This document shows positions 1 through 6,436 of a stretch of DNA of 6,436 nt, one piece after another. Where the stretch lies: assembly GCA_018725345.1 (NCBI GenBank), contig QLUI01000109.1:1-6436 (forward strand), given 5' to 3'. The position numbers and the translations under genes are program-made. The first letter of the stretch is position 1. The number at the start of each line of letters is the position of its first letter. The DNA comes from Bacillota bacterium (GTDB lineage: Bacteria; Bacillota; Dethiobacteria; Dethiobacterales; Dethiobacteraceae). The notes below the pieces were generated by a model. That model was given only the letters and a program-made list of their open reading frames with translations, did not search any database and was not told the DNA's origin.

Positions 1-361
1 GCATGGGGAGTGTCAATTGACAGCATACTTGCACATCGTCGTTTACTGCTTCCCTCAACAAGCCCCGCTTGTGCTCAACTGGGTAGCGAAGCCCGTCTTT
101 CTCCTCTATAACATCGAGTTCACCAGTGATCCCGTGATAATCAGACGCGATAACTATCTTGCGTTGCTGCCTGACGCAATCCCTAGTCTGGGTAGCGCGC
201 TCTTCTCGCAGTTCTTCTTGCAAGCGTCCTTCGATAAGAAAATAATTTGCCTCTTCGGCACCTTCCACCATCCGGTAGTAGAATCTTCTCGGACAGTAAA
301 GATATTCCGCCACAGCAGATACGGGAATTTTGATTCTTTCTTCCACCTCATTCTTTGGCAT
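1..361 (-). CDS. cas4: Cas4, N-terminal part; possibly a Cas4-Cas1 fusion (3' end off window)
   Basis: Cas4 is a Fe-S PD-(D/E)XK nuclease that trims and orients new spacers together with Cas1-Cas2. The frame is open for 120 codons from the ATG at 361-359 to the window edge with no stop. Residues: IPVSAVAEYLYCPRRFYYR (12-30) with C23, the first iron-sulfur cysteine; NYFLIEGRLQEE (39-50); HGITGELD (76-83) with D83 as nuclease motif II; PVEHKRG (94-100) with E96 and K98 as the ExK motif; and NDDVQVCCQ (107-115) with Q111. The C-terminal cysteine cluster lies off the edge. The YPVEHKRG...NDDVQ style is common both in Cas4-Cas1 fusions and in stand-alone Cas4; which one cannot be told here. The gene overlaps the cas6 end by 14 bases. 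The ribosome binding site is weak; a GTG at 346-344 is an alternative start. Confidence 0.9.
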   Translation of the reverse strand, partial: MPKNEVEERIKIPVSAVAEYLYCPRRFYYRMVEGAEEANYFLIEGRLQEELREERATQTRDCVRQQRKIVIASDYHGITGELDVIEEKDGLRYPVEHKRGLLREAVNDDVQVCCQLTLPM

Positions 362-1124
362 GAGTACGCCATCCCTTCCCCGATAGGCATTCGGCCTGCC
401 CCATCCCCATCGTTGTTTTATAGCCAATGCCGGTAAATTCGGCAAGTGCGCTTAGGAAAGACAAACTTTGGCAATTGTAGGCCAGCTTTATGCGACGGCA
501 ATCATATACGCAATAACCTGAAAAGCCGATAATTTTATAGCGACCGTAATCCAGCTGACTTGTGGCGAGTTCGTAGCGGGAAACCATGAACTGCGAAACA
601 TACTCGGATGGTGGTGTCAAATTGTTCCTGAAGAAATCACCAAAAATTTCAACCGCCTTAAGATAAACGTTTTGAAAAACGATATCAGGATCTGGGAAAA
701 GCCACTGTTTCCCAGCACGCCGAAAACTTGTGGGAGAAAGAAAGTTTATCCGCAGTTGATCGATACGGATGGTTTTCTCAGCTTCACTCCACAATTTCAT
801 AACAGGTACGGAAGTAACCTTTTGAGCAGAAACGACAACCGGTTGTCTGCCGAGCAATCCTTGGCTGCCACTCATCTTATCCAGAACAGTAGCCATTTCA
901 TCCGACAATGTTGCTAAGGTCACGCTAATACTGCCGTCGGCTTTCATGGACGGCCAAAAGGAAAAGGGTTTTTCCTGGGCAATATGCATGCGGTCTGCCA
1001 GAGCGGGTTCAAAAGATGCCAGAAGTGAAAATATGAGCCCGTGCAAATGAGTACCGGATTCAATCTGCAGTGGCGCTCTCCTTGGCGTAGCAGTTTTAAT
1101 CTCGATATTGTACTTATGAGGCAA
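348..1124 (-). CDS. cas6: Cas6, crRNA-processing endoribonuclease (TTG start)
   Basis: RAMP endonuclease that cuts the CRISPR repeat in precursor RNA to free crRNAs for the Csm complex; 258 residues, normal for Cas6. The N-terminus shows an LHGLIFSLLASFEPALADRM helix region (27-46), then H47 and K52 before PFSFWPS. By position these resemble the histidine and lysine of the archaeal Cas6 active site, but this is an alignment by eye. The C-terminus has IIGFSGYCVYD and the Cas6 glycine-rich loop TGIGYKTTMGMGQ (231-243). The start is TTG at 1124-1122, backed by a strong ribosome binding site 5 bases upstream; the next in-frame methionine (M46) would remove the N-terminal strand and helix. It begins 20 bases after the csm6-like gene, and its last 14 bases overlap cas4. 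Confidence 0.93.
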   Translation of the reverse strand: MPHKYNIEIKTATPRRAPLQIESGTHLHGLIFSLLASFEPALADRMHIAQEKPFSFWPSMKADGSISVTLATLSDEMATVLDKMSGSQGLLGRQPVVVSAQKVTSVPVMKLWSEAEKTIRIDQLRINFLSPTSFRRAGKQWLFPDPDIVFQNVYLKAVEIFGDFFRNNLTPPSEYVSQFMVSRYELATSQLDYGRYKIIGFSGYCVYDCRRIKLAYNCQSLSFLSALAEFTGIGYKTTMGMGQAECLSGKGWRTHAKE

Positions 1125-1129
1125 AAAAT

Positions 1130-1138
1130 CTCCCCCTC
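1130..1138 (-). promoter_or_regulatory. Ribosome binding site supporting the cas6 TTG start
   Basis: GAGGGGGAG on the minus strand, 5 bases before the TTG at 1124, within the 20-base gap after the csm6-like gene. No other start codon lies at a fitting distance in the cas6 frame, so this site decides the start. Confidence 0.75.
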
Positions 1139-1144
1139 TTGGGA

Positions 1145-2506
1145 TTAAGCCGAGAAGTTTTTCGTTAAATATTCCACTACAATTTTTAAATCCCTATTCT
1201 GAAATGGGTACTCCGCCAGAATGTGCGTCGGGAAAAATCCAGTGAATAATTCTCGCATCACATTTAAAGCATTGGCTGCAGACTGCTTTTCGACGGGTTT
1301 CATTCCATGCGCAACGATGGAATCGTTCCTGTTCTCACGCAGTTCCTTTAATAAAGAGCCGACTGTAACTCTGGCATCTTTTTCTATTTGCAAAGAGCGA
1401 TTGGCTAATTCCTGGAACTTCTTGTCTTGAAAGACTTCATGAAGAACTTTTTCAGACCGCCTTATACCTAAGGACCCTTGGGGCATGATACCGGGAACGG
1501 CAACAGAGAGTTGCTGGAAATGATCTTTGTTGCTACTCTTTTTGGGATTAGTCGGTTCAATTCCATAATCTTTACGCAGTTGATAGTAAAGTATTCCTTC
1601 GTACACCCGCCAGAACCTAGCTAGCGTATCCGTATAATTGCCTCGGGAAAAACTGCGGTGGGCATTAAAATATAGATCAGAAAGATTTTCCGGCGTTTCT
1701 TTCTGGTTCTTCCGCTGGAGTTTTTCAAGAAGAGCTACTTGTTTCTCGAGTACTTTTTTAAGGCTTTCATCTTCCATGTCCCCTCGCGTGGGCTTAAAGC
1801 CAGCGGATAGTTCTTTTAACCCAGGACGTGCATCATCCCCAACATATGCCTTTCTATAATTGATCATGTCCCAATCTTGGTACACCCAAAATAACCGTTG
1901 CAAAAGACGGGCTTTTTTGCGGCGGACAGGAAACAAACTCATGTTACCCAAGCGACCCATTTCTTCCGCCATTTGTGCAAACAAGAACTTTTGGGAAAAT
2001 GGAGGGAGCCGGTTTAAAATGTTCTCTTCTTCGAGAAACTCTATCTGCAGTTCCTTAACCCGTTCAATAGCATACTCCGGATTTTTGACCTGCCACAATC
2101 TACGACCTGGAAGCAGACCGCTATTGGCAATAAGGAGCCATGTACTTTGCATCTGAGGCGTTCCCGACGAGCAGTTCATATGAATTTCGTCTGCTGCCTT
2201 AAGCTCCGGGTGCTTCTTTAAAGACTCGTGCAAACGAGGCAAAATAGCGGCGAAATCGGTCGGATCTGGCAACACAAGTGGCTCAATGCATACCCGGATG
2301 GATGGAGAAACCTCTGTAGCAATCCAATAGCAAGTCTCGTCAGCTTGAGTCTGCGTTTCGCTCTGTGCTGTGTCGCTGGAGGCGGTGGGATATAAGTATA
2401 GCGCATCTGGTTTAAGCTCGCGGCAAAGGGTCACAATTGCGCCCTCTTCATTGGTGTTTCCGGAAATTGGATCTTGTTTGCCGACAAAAGAAAGCAATAT
2501 TTTCAT
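1145..2506 (-). CDS. csm6: Csm6-like CARF-HEPN ribonuclease
   Basis: Probable ancillary RNase switched on by the cyclic oligoadenylate that Cas10 makes; 453 residues. An N-terminal CARF-like Rossmann domain starts MKILLSFVGKQD (1-12). It carries the ligand-loop motif NCSSGTPQM (111-119), followed by WQVKNPEY (138-145). A helical linker with a charged, possibly coiled stretch (about 244-272) leads to a C-terminal HEPN domain. That domain holds ARFWRVYEGILYYQL (296-310) and RNDSIVAHG (393-401), an R-X6-H motif with R393 and H400 as predicted catalytic residues. The pattern resembles the Csm6/TIGR02710 group; the exact subfamily is not certain. An in-frame ATG at 2551 would add 15 residues within csm4, but the ATG at 2506 has GGAGG 7 bases upstream and an ATGA overlap with the csm4 stop, so I use it. 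Csm6 acts outside the Csm complex, so it should not replace Csm5. Confidence 0.87.
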   Translation of the reverse strand: MKILLSFVGKQDPISGNTNEEGAIVTLCRELKPDALYLYPTASSDTAQSETQTQADETCYWIATEVSPSIRVCIEPLVLPDPTDFAAILPRLHESLKKHPELKAADEIHMNCSSGTPQMQSTWLLIANSGLLPGRRLWQVKNPEYAIERVKELQIEFLEEENILNRLPPFSQKFLFAQMAEEMGRLGNMSLFPVRRKKARLLQRLFWVYQDWDMINYRKAYVGDDARPGLKELSAGFKPTRGDMEDESLKKVLEKQVALLEKLQRKNQKETPENLSDLYFNAHRSFSRGNYTDTLARFWRVYEGILYYQLRKDYGIEPTNPKKSSNKDHFQQLSVAVPGIMPQGSLGIRRSEKVLHEVFQDKKFQELANRSLQIEKDARVTVGSLLKELRENRNDSIVAHGMKPVEKQSAANALNVMRELFTGFFPTHILAEYPFQNRDLKIVVEYLTKNFSA

Positions 2507-3435
2507 GAACTTTCCTCCATGAGTTTTACTGGTGCGGCAAAAGCAAAACAACCTTGAATTGCCTTTGGTAAACCCGGTGCAATGTTTTGCAGCGCTCTCC
2601 CGTAGAATGGCTGCGGCGCGGATCCTGTGTAGAAAACAGACCCTGGAAGTAAAAGAATCAACGGATATTTGAAGGGGTTATAGCCGATCGCGTACTCTCT
2701 GTCTAGCTTCGGATATTTTACAATGGTTTTGTAGTTACCGCGCGAAGGATCATCAGGGGCTGGTACAAAATGGGACAGACTCACGAAGGCGTTGGCGCCG
2801 TCGAGAGCATCGAGGCCGGCAAAAGGCGCAAATTCTAAGACACTAAAACCTCCCTTGCCAACGGATCTGCGCTTGCCAATACCCATCTCGCCGAGAAGCT
2901 TTAGACATTTCTCTATTGTTTCCTCCCAGCCATCTTTTACTTTCAGGTACAGGGTCATGTGGCTTACGGTGCTGAATGTTTCCGGTAAATCATAAAGGCC
3001 GCCCTCATCCAGCGTAGTGTTTGTTGCACGGCTAATGGTGTTGTGCAATGTTAAAACAGTTTTATCCGTTGGTGGCTTAGGTACTGGTTTGATTGATTCG
3101 CCGCTTGCGGCTGCCTGAAATTCAGCATATGTCAGCCAAGACGTTTCTTTTAACCTCTTGGCCTGCATGGCAGCTTCCAGCAATTCAACTTTGGATACTT
3201 TCTCCTGTCTAATTGGAGGGGGCGGAAAAAAGGGCTTTGGCAGGAGATTCCCTGGCAGCAAGTCAGAAACGACAAACAAAGGCCGCCCAGCCACACAATC
3301 AGCCAGCAGTTTCCCAAAAGCATCATCACCTGCTAAACTTTTATAAGCCCAGCATAGTCCGCCAAACATAGTGTCACTCTGCAATTTGGAAATATAACTG
3401 CCAGACATTTTGATTTTTGCGCGATATGTTTTCAT
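2503..3435 (-). CDS. csm4: Csm4, type III-A crRNA 5'-handle-binding RAMP (Cas5-like)
   Basis: Cas5-like subunit that caps the complex at the crRNA 5' handle and contacts Cas10. It has 310 residues, normal for Csm4 and too short for a Csm4-Csm5 fusion. Family marks are SDTMFGGLCWAY (20-31), the LPKPFFPPPP segment (65-74), NTISRATNTTLDEGGLY (132-148), and the glycine-rich loop GIGKRRSVGKGGF (185-197). The C-terminal part ends with QPFYGRALQ (275-283), a motif usual near the Csm4 end. The ATG is preceded by AGAGGT at 3441-3446, which overlaps the csm3 stop. The TGA stop overlaps the ATG of the next gene (ATGA). In standard III-A loci csm5 follows; here the CARF-HEPN gene follows directly. I considered calling this gene Csm5, but the N-terminal SDTMFGGLCWAY and the EGGLY block fit Csm4. 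Confidence 0.93.
   Translation of the reverse strand: MKTYRAKIKMSGSYISKLQSDTMFGGLCWAYKSLAGDDAFGKLLADCVAGRPLFVVSDLLPGNLLPKPFFPPPPIRQEKVSKVELLEAAMQAKRLKETSWLTYAEFQAAASGESIKPVPKPPTDKTVLTLHNTISRATNTTLDEGGLYDLPETFSTVSHMTLYLKVKDGWEETIEKCLKLLGEMGIGKRRSVGKGGFSVLEFAPFAGLDALDGANAFVSLSHFVPAPDDPSRGNYKTIVKYPKLDREYAIGYNPFKYPLILLLPGSVFYTGSAPQPFYGRALQNIAPGLPKAIQGCFAFAAPVKLMEESS
2514..2518 (-). promoter_or_regulatory. Ribosome binding site deciding the csm6-like start
   Basis: GGAGG on the minus strand, 7 bases before the ATG at 2506 and inside the end of csm4. It favours this start over the in-frame ATG at 2551, and together with the ATGA overlap it indicates coupling of csm4 to the effector nuclease. Confidence 0.85.
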
Positions 3436-3444
3436 TCTACACCT

Positions 3445-4101
3445 CTATGCGAGGCTGAATGGCTGCCCATCCAACGTGAGATTGTTAAATGTCACTTTAC
3501 CTGAACCTCTGCTGCCACCCTTGCCGAGATAGGTCTTCTCAACCCAAGTCAGCCCATCTTTTACCGTCTTGACCATCTGAATCTCATTATCACTATCGTA
3601 AACTTGCAACACGATTTCTAGGTCGAAATCGGTATCCATGGGAACGCGCTCCATTGACCGGGGATGCAGCGCCATGCCTTTGAAGCGATCAATAATATTT
3701 TCAGTTTTCTTTTCAAAGAACATAATCCCTCGTTCTCGGAGATGTTTCTGCATTTCATCACGCGATTTCGTGTTGAGATTGGCGTCCCGAACAATGATGC
3801 GAGTAGGCCCTAACTGATGACGGGTGTTCTTATGCGGTCCAAATATCCGACAAACCATGCAGGCATTTCCGCCGCAGCCACATGGCTCCCCCCTGCTGTC
3901 GACCCCCTTCTCACGCTCTAAAGATGAGCGCATCTTACCTTTGAGCGAGGAGCCAGGAATATATGGCTCACCACTAACCGGATGTTTGATCACGGTCATA
4001 TCTACAGCACCGATTTCAATCTCGTCGGAAGAACCGCCAATATGGAGACCTGTCTCACAATGAATGATGCCCTGAAATAGTTTGGTCTTTACCAGCTTCA
4101 T
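3445..4101 (-). CDS. csm3: Csm3, type III-A backbone RAMP and target-RNA nuclease
   Basis: Cas7-like backbone subunit, normally present in several copies along the crRNA, which cuts bound target RNA every six nucleotides. The 218-residue length is normal. The N-terminal RAMP fold carries GLHIGGSSDE (18-27) and IGAVD (30-34). D34 aligns with the catalytic aspartate known in Streptococcus and Staphylococcus Csm3 (D32/D33), so cleavage should be intact. IPGSSLKGKMR (48-58) is the family hallmark. Four cysteines (C74, C76, C81, C84) ahead of RIFGP form a probable zinc site, as known in some Csm3 proteins. A glycine-rich loop (GKGGSRGSGK, 193-202) sits near the C-terminus. The ATG has a GGGGG ribosome binding site at 4111-4115, 9 bases upstream. 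The stop overlaps the ribosome binding site of csm4. Confidence 0.97.
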   Translation of the reverse strand: MKLVKTKLFQGIIHCETGLHIGGSSDEIEIGAVDMTVIKHPVSGEPYIPGSSLKGKMRSSLEREKGVDSRGEPCGCGGNACMVCRIFGPHKNTRHQLGPTRIIVRDANLNTKSRDEMQKHLRERGIMFFEKKTENIIDRFKGMALHPRSMERVPMDTDFDLEIVLQVYDSDNEIQMVKTVKDGLTWVEKTYLGKGGSRGSGKVTFNNLTLDGQPFSLA

Positions 4102-4141
4102 CTAATTATTCCCCCATTCTTTTATCGTCTGGAACAGAAAG

Positions 4142-4558
4142 CTAATTTTTGTAGAAAGAGCTGTAGAAACCGACGACCGCCTGAAAATGTTTGACAAAAC
4201 CTTGTCGAAATGATTTGGCGTCCCAAATATTCTCTAGGTTCTTGTCGATAAAGTGCCTGAAACCTTCCGGCACTTTGCGTTTACCTGCGGCTTCCGCTAC
4301 AAAAGCCGATAGCTCCAGAATTGACGGCTGGACAGCCTCAAAAGGTGCGTCGTAATTCATACGCATATCCGCCGCCCGAACATGGTCGTAGAATCTACGG
4401 AGTTGGGCGTTCTTGATGCCGCCCGGGTCCCGCCCGATCAGGCGGGCGATTTCACGGGCGTGGTCAACGAGCAGCTCGCTTTTCAGATAGCCGTCGGCAT
4501 TGAAATATCCCCCCGACAAGTATCCGTGAGGCAGTCCAGGACGATTTGGTTGCTGCAT
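4142..4558 (-). CDS. csm2: Csm2, type III-A small subunit
   Basis: Small, mostly helical subunit that lines the crRNA-target duplex in the Csm complex; 138 residues, the usual Csm2 size. The N-terminus shows LPHGYLSGGYF and then DGYL, a pattern typical of Csm2. It is followed by a helix with AREIARLIG, then QLRRFYDHVR, and a C-terminal FVKHFQAVVGFY block that matches the family's conserved end. No catalytic residues are expected. The ATG lies 2 bases after the cas10 stop and has a very strong ribosome binding site inside the last codons of cas10, which suggests translational coupling of the two. A 40-base gap separates it from csm3. Confidence 0.95.
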   Translation of the reverse strand: MQQPNRPGLPHGYLSGGYFNADGYLKSELLVDHAREIARLIGRDPGGIKNAQLRRFYDHVRAADMRMNYDAPFEAVQPSILELSAFVAEAAGKRKVPEGFRHFIDKNLENIWDAKSFRQGFVKHFQAVVGFYSSFYKN

Positions 4559-4560
4559 GA

Positions 4561-6436
4561 CTAATCCCCTCCCCTTTTACTGTATAATGCATATGTGGTT
4601 ATGGGCTGGAGCAAAGCCGTTGTCCTGTAGGGCGGTGTTGCGCAAGCCATAAGCCAGTCAGCTACTTCCTGCTTCATCCGCCCCCGGATGTTTCGCGATA
4701 GATCATATTCGAGAAAGGATACAAACTTCCAGCCATCACTTTGGGTTTTTCCTGCTTCATCAGGAACCGTTGCCGCTCTATACATCCTGCCATACCATTG
4801 AAGACGATAGAGAAGGCTGCTATTTACCGTGTTTTCCTCGAGCCATTTGGCTAGTTTCAGCGCTTCCGGTTTCATGTAAGTATACTGGTCCCATTTAATC
4901 GTCTGTCCAAAGAACGTAATTTGATCCCTGCTTGTGCCGGTAGTTACATTTACTTTTTCCTTGGCATCTGCCAATAATTGTTCTGCCTGTTCAACCGCAC
5001 TATCGATCGGAAAGCGCGCCTTAAAGAGTGATAACCCAGCAGACAGCGTCACATTAGGATTCCCTGCGATAAACCGCCGGAAATCTGCGTTGATACGGCC
5101 CGCCAATTCAAATATCCGGTCCCAGGAGCCTACGACCAGCAGGTCGTCACCACTGGAATAGACGGTGTAACAATTTTGAAACGCCGGTTCATCAAACAGT
5201 TTCTCAATCCACCCCGAGAAAAAAAGCTCAAGCATCTGGCTCATGTTAGACACTCGCGAAATGGTGGCGTGATTCCGTTGAGTAGAGCCATCCCGGAGTC
5301 CCAATAAAAAGAGCATGCCAAGAAGGTCAACATCGGCTTTCAGGCAACCGAGCAATTTTATGCCCTTTGCCGACTCTGCTATCTCGTCAAAGTCAACAGT
5401 TTGATCTTCCTGGGTGGGAACATGTTTTGCCATATATTTTATCAGTTCCGGATTTTCTGTCGGTTTGCCCTTTTCATTCAGGTTATAGACAAGGTATGGA
5501 GGCGGGTTGTGCTTTACAATATCGCGGTCCACAGTGAAAGAATAGTCGCTGATGACTTTGATTGCGCCGCTCGGCGCATCGCCGCGGAAAAACGATATAT
5601 ATTTTGCCCTTGGCAGCTTGCTGCCTATTTTTTCATCCTGGCGGCAGTCATCGCAAACATCTTCTTCTGGATGGACTTTTCCGCAAGCTGGACACGCTGC
5701 AAGTGACTCTTTATACCGGCTGACGAAGGAGGTCTCATCCCAACGCCCATTTTCATGCAGAATTTCTGCAAAAGGCGCTGTCTTCCGGGCAGCCAGCTTC
5801 CGTCCGGCTTCAGCCATGACACTACCGAAGTCGTAAAAATCATCACCAGAAAATGCTATACTAGCCAGGTTTAGCGCAAGTTCACCGTGAAAACGTTCCA
5901 ATAGCTCTGCATCAACCTGCCGCTGAATCGTCGCGACGATGTCTGAGGAATCGATTGTATTAGGGACCAACACATAAAACTTACCGCCTGATGACATAAT
6001 GATGTTGGCAACGGGAAGTCTAAAAGCATGAATGAACTTGTGGCTGACCATGTCAGAGAGAATGCCGAGGAAGAATGAACGCGCGCGCAGTCTCTTGGCA
6101 ATTTTGCCGTGCCCTTTTTGTGTCGCCCGGAATATGTATTTCTGAATCCCTGACAGATCGCCGACCACCAACCGGAATTCAGGCACGTTATCAACAGTAA
6201 CGCCTCTTGTCGTTACCTCGTGATATCTCGCGAAAGCAGCGGCAATAGCCGAAGTAGTTTTTAAATGATCATAAAGGGAAACATCCGGCATAGCATCTTG
6301 GGTACTGCTCGGTACGCACCAAGTATAGGATTGCAGAATGCTAAGTAGTCTGGCATAAAACTTGTCAAAGCAATTGAGAGAAGGATCTTTAACCAATCGG
6401 GAGAATTCCTCACCAAACATCTTCAGATGGTTCTTA
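4561..6436 (-). CDS. cas10: Cas10/Csm1, type III-A effector large subunit (5' end off window)
   Basis: Large subunit of the Csm complex; in this family the palm domains make cyclic oligoadenylate from ATP when target RNA is bound. Residue numbers here count from the internal ATG at 6420. The reading frame stays open from that ATG to the window edge and no Shine-Dalgarno precedes it, so I treat the gene as partial. The visible part begins with the segment that normally follows the HD nuclease domain (YTWCVPSS at 32-39, DVSLYDHLKTT at 46-56). Next come the first palm domain (GDLSGIQKYIF at 87-97; GGKFYVLVPN at 145-154), a zinc ribbon (C243, C246, C256, C259), and the second palm (KADVDLLG at 361-368; SGDD at 423-426, where GGDD is usual; LSAGLSLF at 459-466). 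A C-terminal helical domain, the usual D4, ends the protein. Both metal-binding aspartates of the cyclase motif are kept. The TAG stop lies 2 bases before csm2. The HD domain cannot be judged from this window. Confidence 0.97.
   Translation of the reverse strand, partial: KNHLKMFGEEFSRLVKDPSLNCFDKFYARLLSILQSYTWCVPSSTQDAMPDVSLYDHLKTTSAIAAAFARYHEVTTRGVTVDNVPEFRLVVGDLSGIQKYIFRATQKGHGKIAKRLRARSFFLGILSDMVSHKFIHAFRLPVANIIMSSGGKFYVLVPNTIDSSDIVATIQRQVDAELLERFHGELALNLASIAFSGDDFYDFGSVMAEAGRKLAARKTAPFAEILHENGRWDETSFVSRYKESLAACPACGKVHPEEDVCDDCRQDEKIGSKLPRAKYISFFRGDAPSGAIKVISDYSFTVDRDIVKHNPPPYLVYNLNEKGKPTENPELIKYMAKHVPTQEDQTVDFDEIAESAKGIKLLGCLKADVDLLGMLFLLGLRDGSTQRNHATISRVSNMSQMLELFFSGWIEKLFDEPAFQNCYTVYSSGDDLLVVGSWDRIFELAGRINADFRRFIAGNPNVTLSAGLSLFKARFPIDSAVEQAEQLLADAKEKVNVTTGTSRDQITFFGQTIKWDQYTYMKPEALKLAKWLEENTVNSSLLYRLQWYGRMYRAATVPDEAGKTQSDGWKFVSFLEYDLSRNIRGRMKQEVADWLMACATPPYRTTALLQPITTYALYSKRGGD
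4566..4574 (-). promoter_or_regulatory. Ribosome binding site of csm2
   Basis: GGGGAGGGG on the minus strand, 7 bases before the csm2 ATG. It lies wholly within the last sense codons of cas10, just before the TAG stop, so a ribosome ending cas10 stops right on the csm2 start. This supports the csm2 start and coupled translation of large and small subunit. Confidence 0.8.

Noticed and set aside
154..390. A 78-codon minus-strand frame after cas6
   Set aside because: It overlaps the Cas6 glycine-loop end and lies in the wrong frame of cas4; the frame starting at 361 gives Cas4 motifs over the same bases.
17..436. A 139-codon plus-strand reading frame across the left end
   Set aside because: It is antisense to cas4 and the end of cas6, has no recognisable domain, and the minus strand encodes clear Cas4 and Cas6 motifs.
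4102..4141. The 40-base csm2-csm3 gap as a possible terminator or internal promoter
   Set aside because: I see no inverted repeat with a T-run and no -35/-10 pair; it holds only the csm3 ribosome binding site.
5552..5836. Plus-strand reading frames within cas10 (also 5401-5706 and 4934-5161)
   Set aside because: They are shadows of the conserved Cas10 coding frame with no family motifs or ribosome binding sites.
5838..5849. A second SGDD (residues 191-194 of the Cas10 fragment) as a possible extra cyclase motif
   Set aside because: It is followed by FYDF and lies in the first palm half before the zinc ribbon, without the flanking strand pattern of the real motif at 423-426; I take it as chance.
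1..6436. CRISPR repeats or spacers inside the window
   Set aside because: No repeated 25-40 base unit at regular spacing is visible; nearly all bases are coding.

Overview
The window is a dense block of a type III-A CRISPR-Cas (Csm) locus. Every gene reads on the minus strand, so transcription runs from high to low coordinates. I identify seven protein genes: cas10/csm1 (cut by the right edge), csm2, csm3, csm4, a csm6-like CARF-HEPN ribonuclease, cas6, and the first 120 codons of cas4 (cut by the left edge). The cas4 fragment is open to the window edge with no stop codon; it overlaps the end of cas6 by 14 bases in a different frame. No CRISPR repeats, tRNA, rRNA, transposon or terminator is visible.

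Layout by region: 6436-4561 Cas10 (Zn ribbon and both palm domains; the N-terminal HD region lies off the edge); 4558-4142 Csm2; 4101-3445 Csm3; 3435-2503 Csm4; 2506-1145 Csm6-like effector; 1124-348 Cas6; 361-1 Cas4, possibly the N-terminal half of a Cas4-Cas1 fusion. Intergenic gaps are 2, 40, 9, -4, 20 and -14 bases, so this looks like one polycistronic operon whose promoter lies beyond the right edge. No gene-free stretch exceeds 40 bases.

How the genes work together (family knowledge): Cas6 cuts precursor crRNA. Cas10, Csm2, Csm3 and Csm4 form the crRNA-guided effector, in which Csm3 cleaves target RNA. Target binding switches on the Cas10 palm domain to make cyclic oligoadenylate, which the CARF domain of the Csm6-like protein senses to activate its HEPN RNase. 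Cas4 belongs to spacer acquisition, so an adaptation module probably continues to the left.

The notable points are: csm5, normally between csm4 and csm6, is absent, and those two genes are joined by an ATGA overlap; the Cas10 cyclase motif reads SGDD instead of GGDD; and the adaptation gene cas4 is coupled directly to cas6. Strong GGAGG-type ribosome binding sites, a TTG start and middling GC fit a Bacillota (Firmicutes) host, probably a clostridial or Negativicutes-like anaerobe, but that assignment is an inference and weak.
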